This document shows, piece after piece, positions 16,584 through 24,348 of a DNA stretch of 64,000 bases (position 1 is the first letter of the stretch; each line of letters opens with the position of its first letter). The stretch is from JAGWBJ01 sp034423015 (lineage in GTDB: Bacteria > Chloroflexota > Dehalococcoidia > Lucifugimonadales > JAGWBF01): assembly GCA_034423015.1 (NCBI GenBank), contig DAOUJG010000069.1, positions 1 to 64,000 on the forward strand, in the 5' to 3' direction. Below the pieces are notes generated by a model, which was not told the origin of the DNA, did no database searches, and saw nothing but the letters and a program-made list of their open reading frames with translations. The position numbers and the translations under genes were made by a program.

Positions 16584-16660
16584 CTACGAGGTCTCGCAGG
16601 GTATCAGCGTGTTGAACATCACGTGGGAGGGGGTGCCGTCTGAGGGGGTGCCGTCTATGG
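16584..16660 (-). pseudogene. C-terminal remnant of a third family-5 binding protein
   Basis: The minus strand encodes IDGTPSDGTPSHVMFNTLIPCETS followed by a stop. This matches the last about 20 residues of copies 1 and 2 (DGTPSHTMFNTL-PCE). The motif GGGGGTGCCGTCT is duplicated inside it, and similarity ends abruptly at about 16660. A short frame extending to 16787 reads into unrelated sequence. With its own terminator it marks a third tandem copy that was deleted down to its 3' end. The stretch from 16660 to 16860 shows nothing else. Confidence 0.85.
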
Positions 16661-16859
16661 AGAAAATAAGGCGGGACATGCTGAAGCCAAGGCGAAGCTT
16701 ACGAATATCGTAGAACGACGGCGCAGGGCACAAATGGCCCAATCTGAGGGTCATGCGGAAGAGGCTGCCAGGGTCCTGGAGCGGCAACCTGTGGCGGCGG
16801 CCGGCGCGGTGGTGTTCCCGGGATGTTCGGGCGCCGGCGGGGGGCTTGGGGCGGAGGCG

Positions 16860-17615
16860 TCAGTCCTCGATGGGCGGCATCAGCTCCAGGAGGCGTCCGT
16901 TTCCGGCGATGGGCTGGGTGATGCCCGCCTTGCGGAAGACGCGCCAGGCCGTGGCCTGGACCGCGGTGACCACCGGCTTCCCCAGGCGCTGCTCCAGCTC
17001 TGGGGCCGCCTCGAAGGCCCGCCACCCCGTGCAGGGGCAGAACAGCACGTCGGCCTCGTCCCGGCACACTCCGGAGGCGAACTCCACGATGGTCTCCGGG
17101 TCCTGGTCGTTCATGCGCTGGGCCCCCGCCTTGGAGGCCCAGGGCTCGCCCTCCACGTTGAGCACCTCGAAGCCCGCGGACTCGAAGTACAGCTTCAGGC
17201 GTTCGTTGCTCCAGTCGGGGTAGGGGGTGGCGGCGGATATCTTCCGGGCTCCGAAGAACTTCAGGGCCTGTACGACTGAGGGGCTGGTGGCCACCGCGGG
17301 CTGCCCGCCCGCGCCCCTGGACATGATGCGCTCCATCTCGTCGCTCCAAGCCAGGTCGCGGTAGAAGCTGTTGGTGGTGCCCACCATGCTGACGACCTCG
17401 ACCTTTCCCTGGGCGAGGTGCCGGGCGCCCTCCTCCAGCTCGTCGTTCATCCGGTCCATGGCTTCCCGGATCTCGTCGGGGCCGAACCCGTGGGTGGTGA
17501 GCCACAGGTGCTGGCTGTGAACGGTGACGCCGGGGGGCGCCACCCGGTGAAAGTCGGGCTCCACGGTGGTGTTGGTGGTGGGCATCATGATGCCTATGCG
17601 TTTGCGGACTGCCAT
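16860..17615 (-). CDS. Arylmalonate-decarboxylase/Asp-Glu-racemase-family protein, copy 1
   Basis: This is a 251-residue cytoplasmic enzyme of the Asp/Glu racemase superfamily. It shows KRIGIMMPTTNTTVEPDF at the N-terminus, GTTNSFYRD near residue 90, 'ARKISAATPYPDWSNERLKL' near residue 130 and FCPCTGWRAFE near residue 190. Racemases and maleate isomerases use two cysteines. Here the first position is Gly-Thr-Thr, as in arylmalonate decarboxylase, and only the second cysteine (CPCT) remains, so a decarboxylase-type reaction is more likely than racemisation. That is inference from motif comparison. ATG 17615 follows AGGAGGT. A close paralogue lies directly upstream. Confidence 0.8.
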   Translation of the reverse strand: MAVRKRIGIMMPTTNTTVEPDFHRVAPPGVTVHSQHLWLTTHGFGPDEIREAMDRMNDELEEGARHLAQGKVEVVSMVGTTNSFYRDLAWSDEMERIMSRGAGGQPAVATSPSVVQALKFFGARKISAATPYPDWSNERLKLYFESAGFEVLNVEGEPWASKAGAQRMNDQDPETIVEFASGVCRDEADVLFCPCTGWRAFEAAPELEQRLGKPVVTAVQATAWRVFRKAGITQPIAGNGRLLELMPPIED

Positions 17616-17717
17616 GGGAGACCTCCTGCCAGCATCGTTTTCACAGGTCCGGCGCACCGTGGCGCGACCCCCGCGGTGGGAAGGGGCCCGGGGACCGGCC
17701 CCTCCCGTCATTGGCTG

Positions 17718-18461
17718 TCAGTCATCCACCGGGGGCATCAGCTCCAGCAGGCGCCCGTTTCCGGCAATGGACTGGGTGATGCCCGCCTTGCGGAAGGTCC
17801 TCCACGCGGTGGCTTGGACCGCGGTGACCACGGGCTTTCCCAGGCGCTGCTCCAGCTCGGCCGCGGCCTCCATGGAGCGCCAGGCGGTGCAGGGGCAGAA
17901 CAGGACGTCGGCCTCATCCATGCAGACCCTGGAGGCGAAGTCGACGATGACCTCGGGGTCCTGGTCGTTGATGCCCTGGGCCCCGGCCTTGGATGCCCAG
18001 GGCTCGCCCTCCACGTTGAGCACGTCGAAGCCCGCCGACTCGAAGTAGATCTTCAGGCGTCCGTTATTCCAATCGGGGTATGGGGTCGCCACGGAGATCT
18101 TCCTGGCGCCGAAGTAGTTGAGGGCCCGGACCACCGACGGGCTGGTGGCCACCGCAGGGATGCCCCCGGCGCCCCGGGACATGATGCGCTCCATCTCGTC
18201 GCTCCACGCCAGGTCCCTGTAGAAGCTGTTGGTGGTGCCCGTCATGTTCACCACCTCGACCTTGCCCTGGGCCAGGCGGCGGGCGCCCTCCTCGAGCTGG
18301 GCGTTCATCTGGTCCATGGCTTCCTTGCCGGTGCCTGCGTTGGTGAGCCACAGACGTTGGCTGTGTATCGTGACCCCCGGAGGGGCGATGCGGTGGAAGT
18401 CGGGCTCCACGGTGGTGTTGGTCGCGGGCACCATGATGCCGATGCGTTTGCGGATCGCCAT
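17718..18461 (-). CDS. Arylmalonate-decarboxylase/Asp-Glu-racemase-family protein, copy 2
   Basis: This 247-residue paralogue of the gene at 16860 is nearly collinear, with KRIGIMVPATNTTVEPDF, GTTNSFYRDLAW, ATPYPDWNNGRLKIYFES and FCPCTAWRSME. It shares the missing first catalytic cysteine. It lacks four residues around position 50 relative to copy 1 (NAGTGKEA against THGFGPDEIREA). The start is ATG 18461; the longer frame upstream has no similarity. The two copies are 102 bases apart and on the same strand, so a recent tandem duplication is likely, perhaps giving a heterodimer or two substrate specificities. Confidence 0.8.
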   Translation of the reverse strand: MAIRKRIGIMVPATNTTVEPDFHRIAPPGVTIHSQRLWLTNAGTGKEAMDQMNAQLEEGARRLAQGKVEVVNMTGTTNSFYRDLAWSDEMERIMSRGAGGIPAVATSPSVVRALNYFGARKISVATPYPDWNNGRLKIYFESAGFDVLNVEGEPWASKAGAQGINDQDPEVIVDFASRVCMDEADVLFCPCTAWRSMEAAAELEQRLGKPVVTAVQATAWRTFRKAGITQSIAGNGRLLELMPPVDD

Positions 18462-18597
18462 GATAACCCTCCCGGGCAGTCTGGGAGGCCAGTATAACAC
18501 GGCGACGGGGGTGAGGCGGCTACTGCCTGGCCGGGCCATGGTCATCAATTGGCGCGTAACCAGCCGACCAAGGGGTGGGTAAGGGGGCGGGTTTTCC

Positions 18598-18626
18598 TTG
18601 ACGGTGATTGGGCTTTGTGCTTTACT
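18598..18626 (+). promoter_or_regulatory. Predicted promoter for the LLM oxidoreductase operon
   Basis: TTGACG (18598-18603) and TTTACT (18621-18626) are separated by 17 bases. Transcription would begin near 18633, leaving a leader of about 90 bases before ATG 18721, and may continue into the exporter and the GrdB-like gene. Confidence 0.5.
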
Positions 18627-18720
18627 GTGGCTACGAATTCGACCGTTCATGGGGGCTGGGGTACCCGGAAGGGACGCCTTCGGGGTAGCCCGCTCCCTGC
18701 AGGTACAGGGGGGGCTCTCC

Positions 18721-19797
18721 ATGCACTTCGGCCTCGTGATGGAGTGTGACTACCGGGAGGGCGCCACCCAGGCGGAGGCGTTCCAGGAGGCCTTCGACCA
18801 GGTGGACGCCGGCGAGGCCCTGGGCCTGGACGGTGTCTGGCTTGCCGAGAGGCATTTCGCCGCCCCCAGGAGCAAGCTGGACCCCATGGGCGTGGGTGTT
18901 CCCTCCATCGCCTCGGCCCCGCTGATCATGGCCAGCGCCATCGCCGCCCGCACCAAGCGGCTGCGGGTGGGCATGGCCGTAAGCGTCCTGCCGCTGAACC
19001 ACCCGGTGCGCATGGCCGAAGAGGCGGCCACCGTGGACAACGTCGCCCAGGGCCGCTTCGACTTCGGCGTCGGGCGCAGCGGCTTCGCGCGGGCGTATCA
19101 CGGCTACGGCATTCCCTACGAGGAGAGCCGGGCCCGGTTCCAGGAGTGCCTGGACGTCATCATCAAGGCCTGGACCAACGACAGGTTCTCCTACGAAGGC
19201 CGGTACTACAAGTACGACAACGTGTGCGTGCTGCCCAAGCCCTACCAGCAGCCCCATCCGCCGATACGGGTGGCCGCCACCACGGCGGACACCTTCCCCC
19301 GGGTGGGAGCCCTGGGCCAGAACATGTTCGTCGGCCTGCGGGGCATGGACCGCCCCGAGCTGGCGGAGCACATCAGAAGGTACAGGGAGGCCTGGAGAGA
19401 GGCCGGTCAGCCCGGCGAGGGAGACGTGCTGCTTAGGATGCCGGTGTACGTGGCCGAGACCGACGAGGGGGCCGTCGCAGAGTCCGAGGAGAGCACCATG
19501 GGCTCCTACCGGCGGCTGGCGGAGAACTTCGTCAGGACGGCGACCGAAGCCGGCGCCTCCGAGGAGCGGGCCGAAAGGGGCCGGCGCCTCGCCAACATCA
19601 CCTATGAGGACATCCTTCGGGACAGGGTGGCCTATGGGGGCCCGGAGTCGGTGGCCGACAAGATCGCGGGGATCAGCGAGGAGCTGAACCTGTCCGGCGT
19701 GATAGCCGAGATGAACGTCGGCGGGCAGGTCCCCCGGGAGCGCGTCCTCAACTCCCTCCGTTTGTTTTGCCAGCGGGTCATCCCGCGGCTGCGGTAA
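18721..19797 (+). CDS. LLM-class (bacterial luciferase-like) flavin-dependent monooxygenase
   Basis: This 358-residue TIM-barrel enzyme uses FMN or F420. It opens MHFGLVMECDYREG and has 'ALGLDGVWLAERHFAAPRSK' near residue 40, a flavin/His region, and 'FDFGVGRSGFARAYHGYGIP' near residue 120. The phosphate-binding QPHPPIRVAATTADTFP is near residue 170. The ATG follows a run of G (GGGGGG) that can serve as ribosome-binding site; the frame extends upstream only through the leader. It is followed 16 bases later by an MFS exporter. Substrates in this family range from alkanesulfonates to aromatic amines and cannot be deduced here. Confidence 0.88.
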   Translation: MHFGLVMECDYREGATQAEAFQEAFDQVDAGEALGLDGVWLAERHFAAPRSKLDPMGVGVPSIASAPLIMASAIAARTKRLRVGMAVSVLPLNHPVRMAEEAATVDNVAQGRFDFGVGRSGFARAYHGYGIPYEESRARFQECLDVIIKAWTNDRFSYEGRYYKYDNVCVLPKPYQQPHPPIRVAATTADTFPRVGALGQNMFVGLRGMDRPELAEHIRRYREAWREAGQPGEGDVLLRMPVYVAETDEGAVAESEESTMGSYRRLAENFVRTATEAGASEERAERGRRLANITYEDILRDRVAYGGPESVADKIAGISEELNLSGVIAEMNVGGQVPRERVLNSLRLFCQRVIPRLR

Positions 19798-19813
19798 AGG
19801 CGGGGCCGCCCCG

Positions 19814-21289
19814 GTGCGCGGAGCCCTGGCCCTCAGCCCCCGGTACAAGTGGTGGGTCTTTGGCGCCGTCGGCCTGGGCACCTTCACCTCCGTCATCGAC
19901 CACGGCAGCCTCAACGTAGCTCTTCCCACCATCGCCAGCCACTTCGACACGGACCTCCCCACCGTGCAATGGGTGGTGGTCGGATACGCCCTGACCATCA
20001 GCGCCCTGCTGCTGCCCATGGGACGCCTCTCCGACGTCGTCGGCCGCAAGCAGGTGTACCTGTCGGGGTTCGTCCTCGTCGTCATCGGCGCCGCCGTTGC
20101 CGCCACCTCGGGCCACATCGTGACGCTGATCCTGTCCCGCGTCCTCCAGGGGTGCGGCGCCGCCATGATCCAAGGCACGGGGATGGCCATAACCACGTCG
20201 ACCTTCGGACCGGAGGAGCGGGGCAAGGCCCTGGGCTCCCACCTCAGCGTCGTGGGCGCCGGGTCCATAACCGGGCCGGTGCTGGGCGGGCTGTTGGTAA
20301 GCAGCCTGAGCTGGGAGTGGGTGTTCTACGCCAACGCCCTGGGGGCCGTGGCGGCGTTGACCGCAGCCTTGGTCATCCTGGACAAGGGCCGGCTTCAACA
20401 GCCCGGGGTCCGGGACCGGTTCGACTGGCCGGGGGCCGCCCTGTCCACGGGGGTGCTGGTGGCGTTCCTGTCCGCGATGACCATCGGCCCCCGGTCGGGC
20501 TGGGACTCGCCCGTCGTGGCCCTGGGGATGGTTGCCTTCGTGCTGCTCCTGGGAGCCTTCATCTGGTGGGAGCTGAGGTCCCCCAACCCGATGCTGGAGA
20601 TCAGGCTGTTCAGGGCCAGGCTCTTCTCCATGGGGGCCGCCGCCGGGTTCATCGCGTTCATGGGCACGTCCTCACTGATCTTCCTGATGCCCTTCTATCT
20701 TCAGACTGTTGCCGGATACAGCCCGGCCCAGGTCGGGCTGATAATGATGCCCAACGCCCTCTGCTTCATCATCCTGGGGCCCGTCAGCGGCCGGCTGTCC
20801 GACCGGTACGGGTTCAGGCCGTTCAACGTGGCCGGCCTGCTGCTCATCACCGGCGGCCTGCTCCTGCTTTCCCGCATCGACGAGACGACTCCCCTGTGGA
20901 CGGTGATGACGGGCATGGTCCTGACCAGCAGCGGCATGGGCACCTTCAACTCCCCCAACAACAGCTCCATCCTCAGCACCGTGGCGCTCAGCAGGTACGG
21001 CGTGGTGTCCGCTCTGCTGCACCTGGTGCGAAACTCGGCCAACGTGACCAGCATCGCCGTCTCCACCGCCATCGTCACGGCGACCATGGCGTCCATGGGC
21101 CAGGCGCCCAGCCTGGACGCGGTGGCAGACGCCCCCGCCGCCTTCACCGCGGGAATGCGCACGACCTGCCTGATGCTGGCCGGCTTGCTGGCGGTGGGAG
21201 TTGTGGTATCCTTCCTGAAGGGAGGGAGACGCATGGGGCCGGCAGCGGAGCCGCGCCTCAGCAACGCCCCCGGCGCAGGCAACGGCTAG
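19814..21289 (+). CDS. MFS transporter, DHA2 (14-span drug:H+ antiporter) family, copy 1
   Basis: This 491-residue protein has 14 hydrophobic spans. Motif A reads MGRLSDVVGRKQVY (near residue 70) and motif C is recognisable around GSITGPVLGGLL. The DHA2 motif normally reading LD-x-T-x-VNVALP appears as VIDHGSLNVALPT. It exports hydrophobic compounds with proton exchange by family analogy. GTG 19814 follows the LLM gene by 16 bases and probably is translated from the same mRNA. A second copy with the same DHGS variation is at 50281-51756, also after a catabolic gene block. Confidence 0.88.
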   Translation: MRGALALSPRYKWWVFGAVGLGTFTSVIDHGSLNVALPTIASHFDTDLPTVQWVVVGYALTISALLLPMGRLSDVVGRKQVYLSGFVLVVIGAAVAATSGHIVTLILSRVLQGCGAAMIQGTGMAITTSTFGPEERGKALGSHLSVVGAGSITGPVLGGLLVSSLSWEWVFYANALGAVAALTAALVILDKGRLQQPGVRDRFDWPGAALSTGVLVAFLSAMTIGPRSGWDSPVVALGMVAFVLLLGAFIWWELRSPNPMLEIRLFRARLFSMGAAAGFIAFMGTSSLIFLMPFYLQTVAGYSPAQVGLIMMPNALCFIILGPVSGRLSDRYGFRPFNVAGLLLITGGLLLLSRIDETTPLWTVMTGMVLTSSGMGTFNSPNNSSILSTVALSRYGVVSALLHLVRNSANVTSIAVSTAIVTATMASMGQAPSLDAVADAPAAFTAGMRTTCLMLAGLLAVGVVVSFLKGGRRMGPAAEPRLSNAPGAGNG

Positions 21290-21304
21290 AATGAGAGAGG
21301 CGCC

Positions 21305-22117
21305 GTGTCACCCATAGCCTACATCCCCAGGACCCGCGAGATGTACGCCGACCTGCCCCCGTACCGGTGGGTGGTGAACGACGACGCCCCCTGGACGCCT
21401 TTGACCAAGCCCGTGGGTCGCTGCAGGGTGGCCCTCCTCAGCTCGGGCGGCGTCCACCACGTGGACCAAGAGCCCTTCCACTACAGGGACGACACGTCCA
21501 TACGGAGGGTGCCCAAGGGCGCAAGGGTCGAGGACCTGCGGGTCTCCCATTTCGGATATCGGACCGAGGACGCAGCGGCCGACCCCAACTGCGTGTTCCC
21601 CATCGAGCGCATGCGGGAGCTGGAGACGGAGGGAGTCATCGGGGAGCTGGCGGACCCCGCCTACACTTGCATGGGAGGCATCTATTCCACCAGAAGGGTC
21701 CGCAACGAGCTCGTGCCCCAGGTGGTGGACAGCGTGGCAACGGCCGGGGTCGACCTGTTTCTACTGGTGCCCGTCTGACCCGTCTGCCACCAGTCCGTGG
21801 GGCTGGTAGCCCGGGCCGTGGAGGAGGCGGGAGTCCCTACCCTGTGCATGAGCTCGGCCCTGGACATCACCCGGGCGGTGAAGCCGCCCAGGTCGGTGTT
21901 CGTCAACTTCCCCCTGGGGCACCAGACGGGCAAGCCCCACGACCCGGCGCTGCAGCGGAGCATCCTTAGGGACGCGTTCAGGGCCGTGGAGACGATGACC
22001 GTGCCCGGGGCCGTCGTCACGCTCCCCTACGTGTGGGATGACGAGGGGGACGACTGGGAGGAGCAGGAGTACCGGCCCGGCTACCTGCCGCCCTATAGCC
22101 GGACGGCCCACGACTGA
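21305..22117 (+). CDS. GrdB-like protein, candidate selenoprotein with in-frame UGA (Sec158)
   Basis: Read through UGA at 21776-21778, the frame gives 270 residues; stopped there it gives two pieces (157 and about 106 residues), neither a whole protein. Family landmarks of the glycine/sarcosine/betaine reductase selenoprotein-B group lie on both sides: WTPLTKPVGRCRVALLSSGG, 'FPIERMRELETEGVIGELAD' and TCMGGIY before the UGA; CHQSVGLVARAVEEAGVPT and VFVNFPLGHQTGKP after it. The UGA occupies the first position of a U-P-V-C redox motif where Cys homologues read C-P-x-C and true GrdB proteins carry Sec. A hairpin follows (separate entry). Start GTG 21305 has GAGAGG upstream. The alternative is a recent nonsense change (TGC to TGA) or a sequencing error. 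No selA, selB, selC or selD is in this window. Confidence 0.7.
21776..21810 (+). promoter_or_regulatory. Candidate bacterial SECIS hairpin after the in-frame UGA
   Basis: Eleven bases after the UGA an eight-pair stem forms: ACCAGUCC (21789-21796) with GGGCUGGU (21800-21807), including one U-G pair. The apical loop is GUG. Below it a C-A mismatch and two more pairs (GC/GC) extend the stem to 21786-21810. The loop begins 19 bases after the UGA and starts with G, within the known range of bacterial SECIS elements (16-37 bases, 3-14 base loop, G among the first two loop bases). This is a manual fold. Confidence 0.5.
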
Positions 22118-23066
22118 CAGGACTCCGGTCCGCGGAGGCGACATCTATACCGACCGGGAATTGGAGCTGGTCCGGGGAGCCATTTCCGGGCATGTCGAGG
22201 CTGCCAAAGGCGGCCGGGACGTCCCGACTCCTCCCATGGCGCCGTTCCAGGGCCTGATGTCCTCCCAGCCCGGGCTGCACGAGAAGCTGCGCCGGGACCC
22301 CATCGTGGAGACCTACTCCATCTACGGCTTCTTTCCCGAGGTCTACCGGCGCATCTACGTCGAGGGCGCCCGCCCCCCCATGACCATGGCAGGCCGGGCG
22401 CGCGGCCGCGTCGCCATGCTGGAGTTCGAGGGCGGTGGGCTGGTGGTAAAGCCCCTGCAGAGCTACCGGGAAGGGGAGGTCGCCGCCATCGGCGCCGAGA
22501 CCGGCGTGGGCCCCTTGCAGTACCCGTCCCTGGAGGGATACCTGACCGAGGAGCGTATCGCAGGGGCGTTCTTCACAGAGATGGCCCCCGAGGATATCGG
22601 CGACGACTCCATGTACCGCGCCGGGGCCGCCCTGGGCGGCATCCTGGCCCGGCTGCACCAGCGCCGGGTGTACTATAACGACGCCACCTTCTCGGACCCC
22701 CGGGGCAGGTCCCACTTAATCGTCGAGCCAGGGGGTGGATACAGGCTGATAGACTTCGGAGTGTCGGTACTGCTGGACCGGCACCCGGTACTGGAGGGCC
22801 AGGACGTGTACAACTTCGTCCGGACGCTGCCCATGTACCGGGTCCTGAAGCGCATGGGCCTTCAGGGCCATGAGATGGACCGCTTCCTGGAGGAGTACGC
22901 CGGGAAGCTGGCCCGGACGTCGCCGGAGGAGATCATGTCCCAGGACCTGCGCTTCGCCGAGGAGGGGCTGAAGATGGCCGCCGGGCGTATGGGCGGCAGG
23001 ATCGTCGAGCCCTTGGCCCGCGGCTTCAGGGAGGCCTACGGCTCCCAGCCGGCCGGGCCTCCTTAG
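22038..23066 (+). CDS. Atypical kinase-fold protein (RIO/Bud32-like)
   Basis: The maximal frame is 342 residues. It overlaps the GrdB-like gene by 80 bases, and the first about 40 residues show no conserved pattern, so the true start is probably further in (for instance TTG 22161, or near GGAGGCG at 22134). The core looks like a small lipid/protein kinase: an invariant-type Lys in LVVKPLQ, a helix with Glu (GEVAAIGAE), an ATP-pocket segment, catalytic-loop-like RRVYYNDATFSD and a clear LIDFGVS. The catalytic loop has Asn-Asp where kinases have HxD-x4-N, and Asp in place of the last Asn, so activity is uncertain. It converges with the next gene, overlapping four bases. Confidence 0.6.
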   Translation: MTRGTTGRSRSTGPATCRPIAGRPTTDRTPVRGGDIYTDRELELVRGAISGHVEAAKGGRDVPTPPMAPFQGLMSSQPGLHEKLRRDPIVETYSIYGFFPEVYRRIYVEGARPPMTMAGRARGRVAMLEFEGGGLVVKPLQSYREGEVAAIGAETGVGPLQYPSLEGYLTEERIAGAFFTEMAPEDIGDDSMYRAGAALGGILARLHQRRVYYNDATFSDPRGRSHLIVEPGGGYRLIDFGVSVLLDRHPVLEGQDVYNFVRTLPMYRVLKRMGLQGHEMDRFLEEYAGKLARTSPEEIMSQDLRFAEEGLKMAAGRMGGRIVEPLARGFREAYGSQPAGPP

Positions 23067-24031
23067 GGCGCCAGCACCAGCTTCCCCGTGGACTGGCGGC
23101 TCTCCATGTGACGGTGGGCCTCGGCGGCCTCGGCCAGGGGAAAGGTGGCCCCTATCCGGACTTTGAGCTCTCCCGACCTGGTCCAGTCGAGCACGTCCGT
23201 CGCCCGCCGCACCAGGTCCTCCCGAGTCGCGGTGTAGTCGGTGAGGCTCGGCCGGGTCAGGAACAGGGAGCCCGCGCCAAGCCTGGCCGGCTCCATGGGC
23301 GGGACGGGTCCGCTGGCCTGGCCAAACAGCACCAGGTATCCCCTGGGCGCCAGGCACCTGATGCTCTTTTCGAAGGTGGTCTTGCCCACGGAGTCGTACA
23401 CGACCTGGAGCCCCGCTCCGCCGGTGGCCTCTTTGACGGCTTCCTCGAAGTCCTCGCGCGTATAGATGATGACCTGGTCGGCGCCGGCCTCCCGGGCGAT
23501 GGCCGCCTTCTCGTCGGTGGAGACGGTCGCAAAGACCCGGGCCCCCGCCCGCTTGGCCATCTGGACCAGGAGCGCCCCGGTGCCCCCGGCCCCGGCGTGG
23601 ACCAGGCAGGAGTCCCCCTCCTTCAATTGATAGGCGCCGTAGGCCAGATAGTGGGCGGTCATACCCTGGAGCAGGACGGCGGCCCCCGTTGTCGCGTCCA
23701 GCCCCTCGGGCATCTTGATGAGGGCGCTGGTTGGGACGGCTGCCCTCTGGGCATATGCGCCGACCACCCCACAGTAGGCAACCACGTCCCCGACCTTCAG
23801 GTCCTCGACGCCCTTGCCGACGGCGGAGACGCGCCCGGCCGCCTCCCGCCCCGGGATGGACGGCATCTCCGGGGGAGGATAGGCCCCAGATCGGATGTTG
23901 AGGTCCAGGAAGTTGACGCCTGAGGCCTCGATGTCCACCACGACCTCTCCCGTCCCCGGGACAGGGTCCGGGCACTCCTCGTACTTGAGCACGTCGGGCG
24001 GGCCTTGTTGATGCATGCGGATAGCCTTCAT
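23063..24031 (-). CDS. Quinone oxidoreductase-like (MDR superfamily, zinc-free)
   Basis: This 322-residue protein is of the quinone reductase branch of medium-chain dehydrogenases. It has MKAIRMHQQGPPDVLKYEE at the N-terminus, NFLDLNIRSGAY, the VHAGAGGTGALLVQMAKRAG nucleotide-binding loop near residue 150 and 'TATREDLVRRATDVLDWTRS' near the end. The zinc-binding Cys cluster of alcohol dehydrogenases is absent, as expected for QOR. It should reduce quinones or unsaturated carbonyls with NADPH. ATG 24031 is preferred over the ATG two codons earlier because AAGGAG lies eight bases before it. Confidence 0.92.
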   Translation of the reverse strand: MKAIRMHQQGPPDVLKYEECPDPVPGTGEVVVDIEASGVNFLDLNIRSGAYPPPEMPSIPGREAAGRVSAVGKGVEDLKVGDVVAYCGVVGAYAQRAAVPTSALIKMPEGLDATTGAAVLLQGMTAHYLAYGAYQLKEGDSCLVHAGAGGTGALLVQMAKRAGARVFATVSTDEKAAIAREAGADQVIIYTREDFEEAVKEATGGAGLQVVYDSVGKTTFEKSIRCLAPRGYLVLFGQASGPVPPMEPARLGAGSLFLTRPSLTDYTATREDLVRRATDVLDWTRSGELKVRIGATFPLAEAAEAHRHMESRQSTGKLVLAP

Positions 24032-24180
24032 GGTCATCTCCTTCCTAGTTGAACCGGGGCCTAATCAGATCGTGGCCTGACCGGACCGAACTCCACGGTC
24101 CGGGGTGCGGTCGCTACCGGGGGGCCGCTGTGGTATATTATATCCGGTTTCGGACCACTCCAGCTCGGAGGTCTCGCAAA

Positions 24181-24348
24181 ATGGCAAGGTCAGAGGTCGT
24201 CATCAAGGCCCAGGGCAGCGGAGCAATCAAGCTGAGTCCTGCTCCCATACTGCCCGCCATGTCCTTCGACGTCTCGAATCAGACGGGTACGGACATCAAG
24301 ATCGTAGTCGACGGAAAGCGGATCCGCCTGGAGCCCCAGTCCAGCTAG
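24181..24348 (+). CDS. Small 55-residue protein of unknown function
   Basis: This short gene opens MARSEVVIKAQGSGAIKLSP and ends DIKIVVDGKRIRLEPQSS. GGAGG lies about ten bases before the ATG. An AT-rich box (TATATTATAT, about 24133-24142), unusual for this GC-rich DNA, could act as -10 element. The sequence looks like a small beta-strand-rich domain (alternating hydrophobics in FDVSNQTGTDIKIVVDG). I recognise no family. It is divergent from the quinone oxidoreductase and overlaps the stop of the glycosyltransferase by four bases on the other strand. Confidence 0.6.
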   Translation: MARSEVVIKAQGSGAIKLSPAPILPAMSFDVSNQTGTDIKIVVDGKRIRLEPQSS

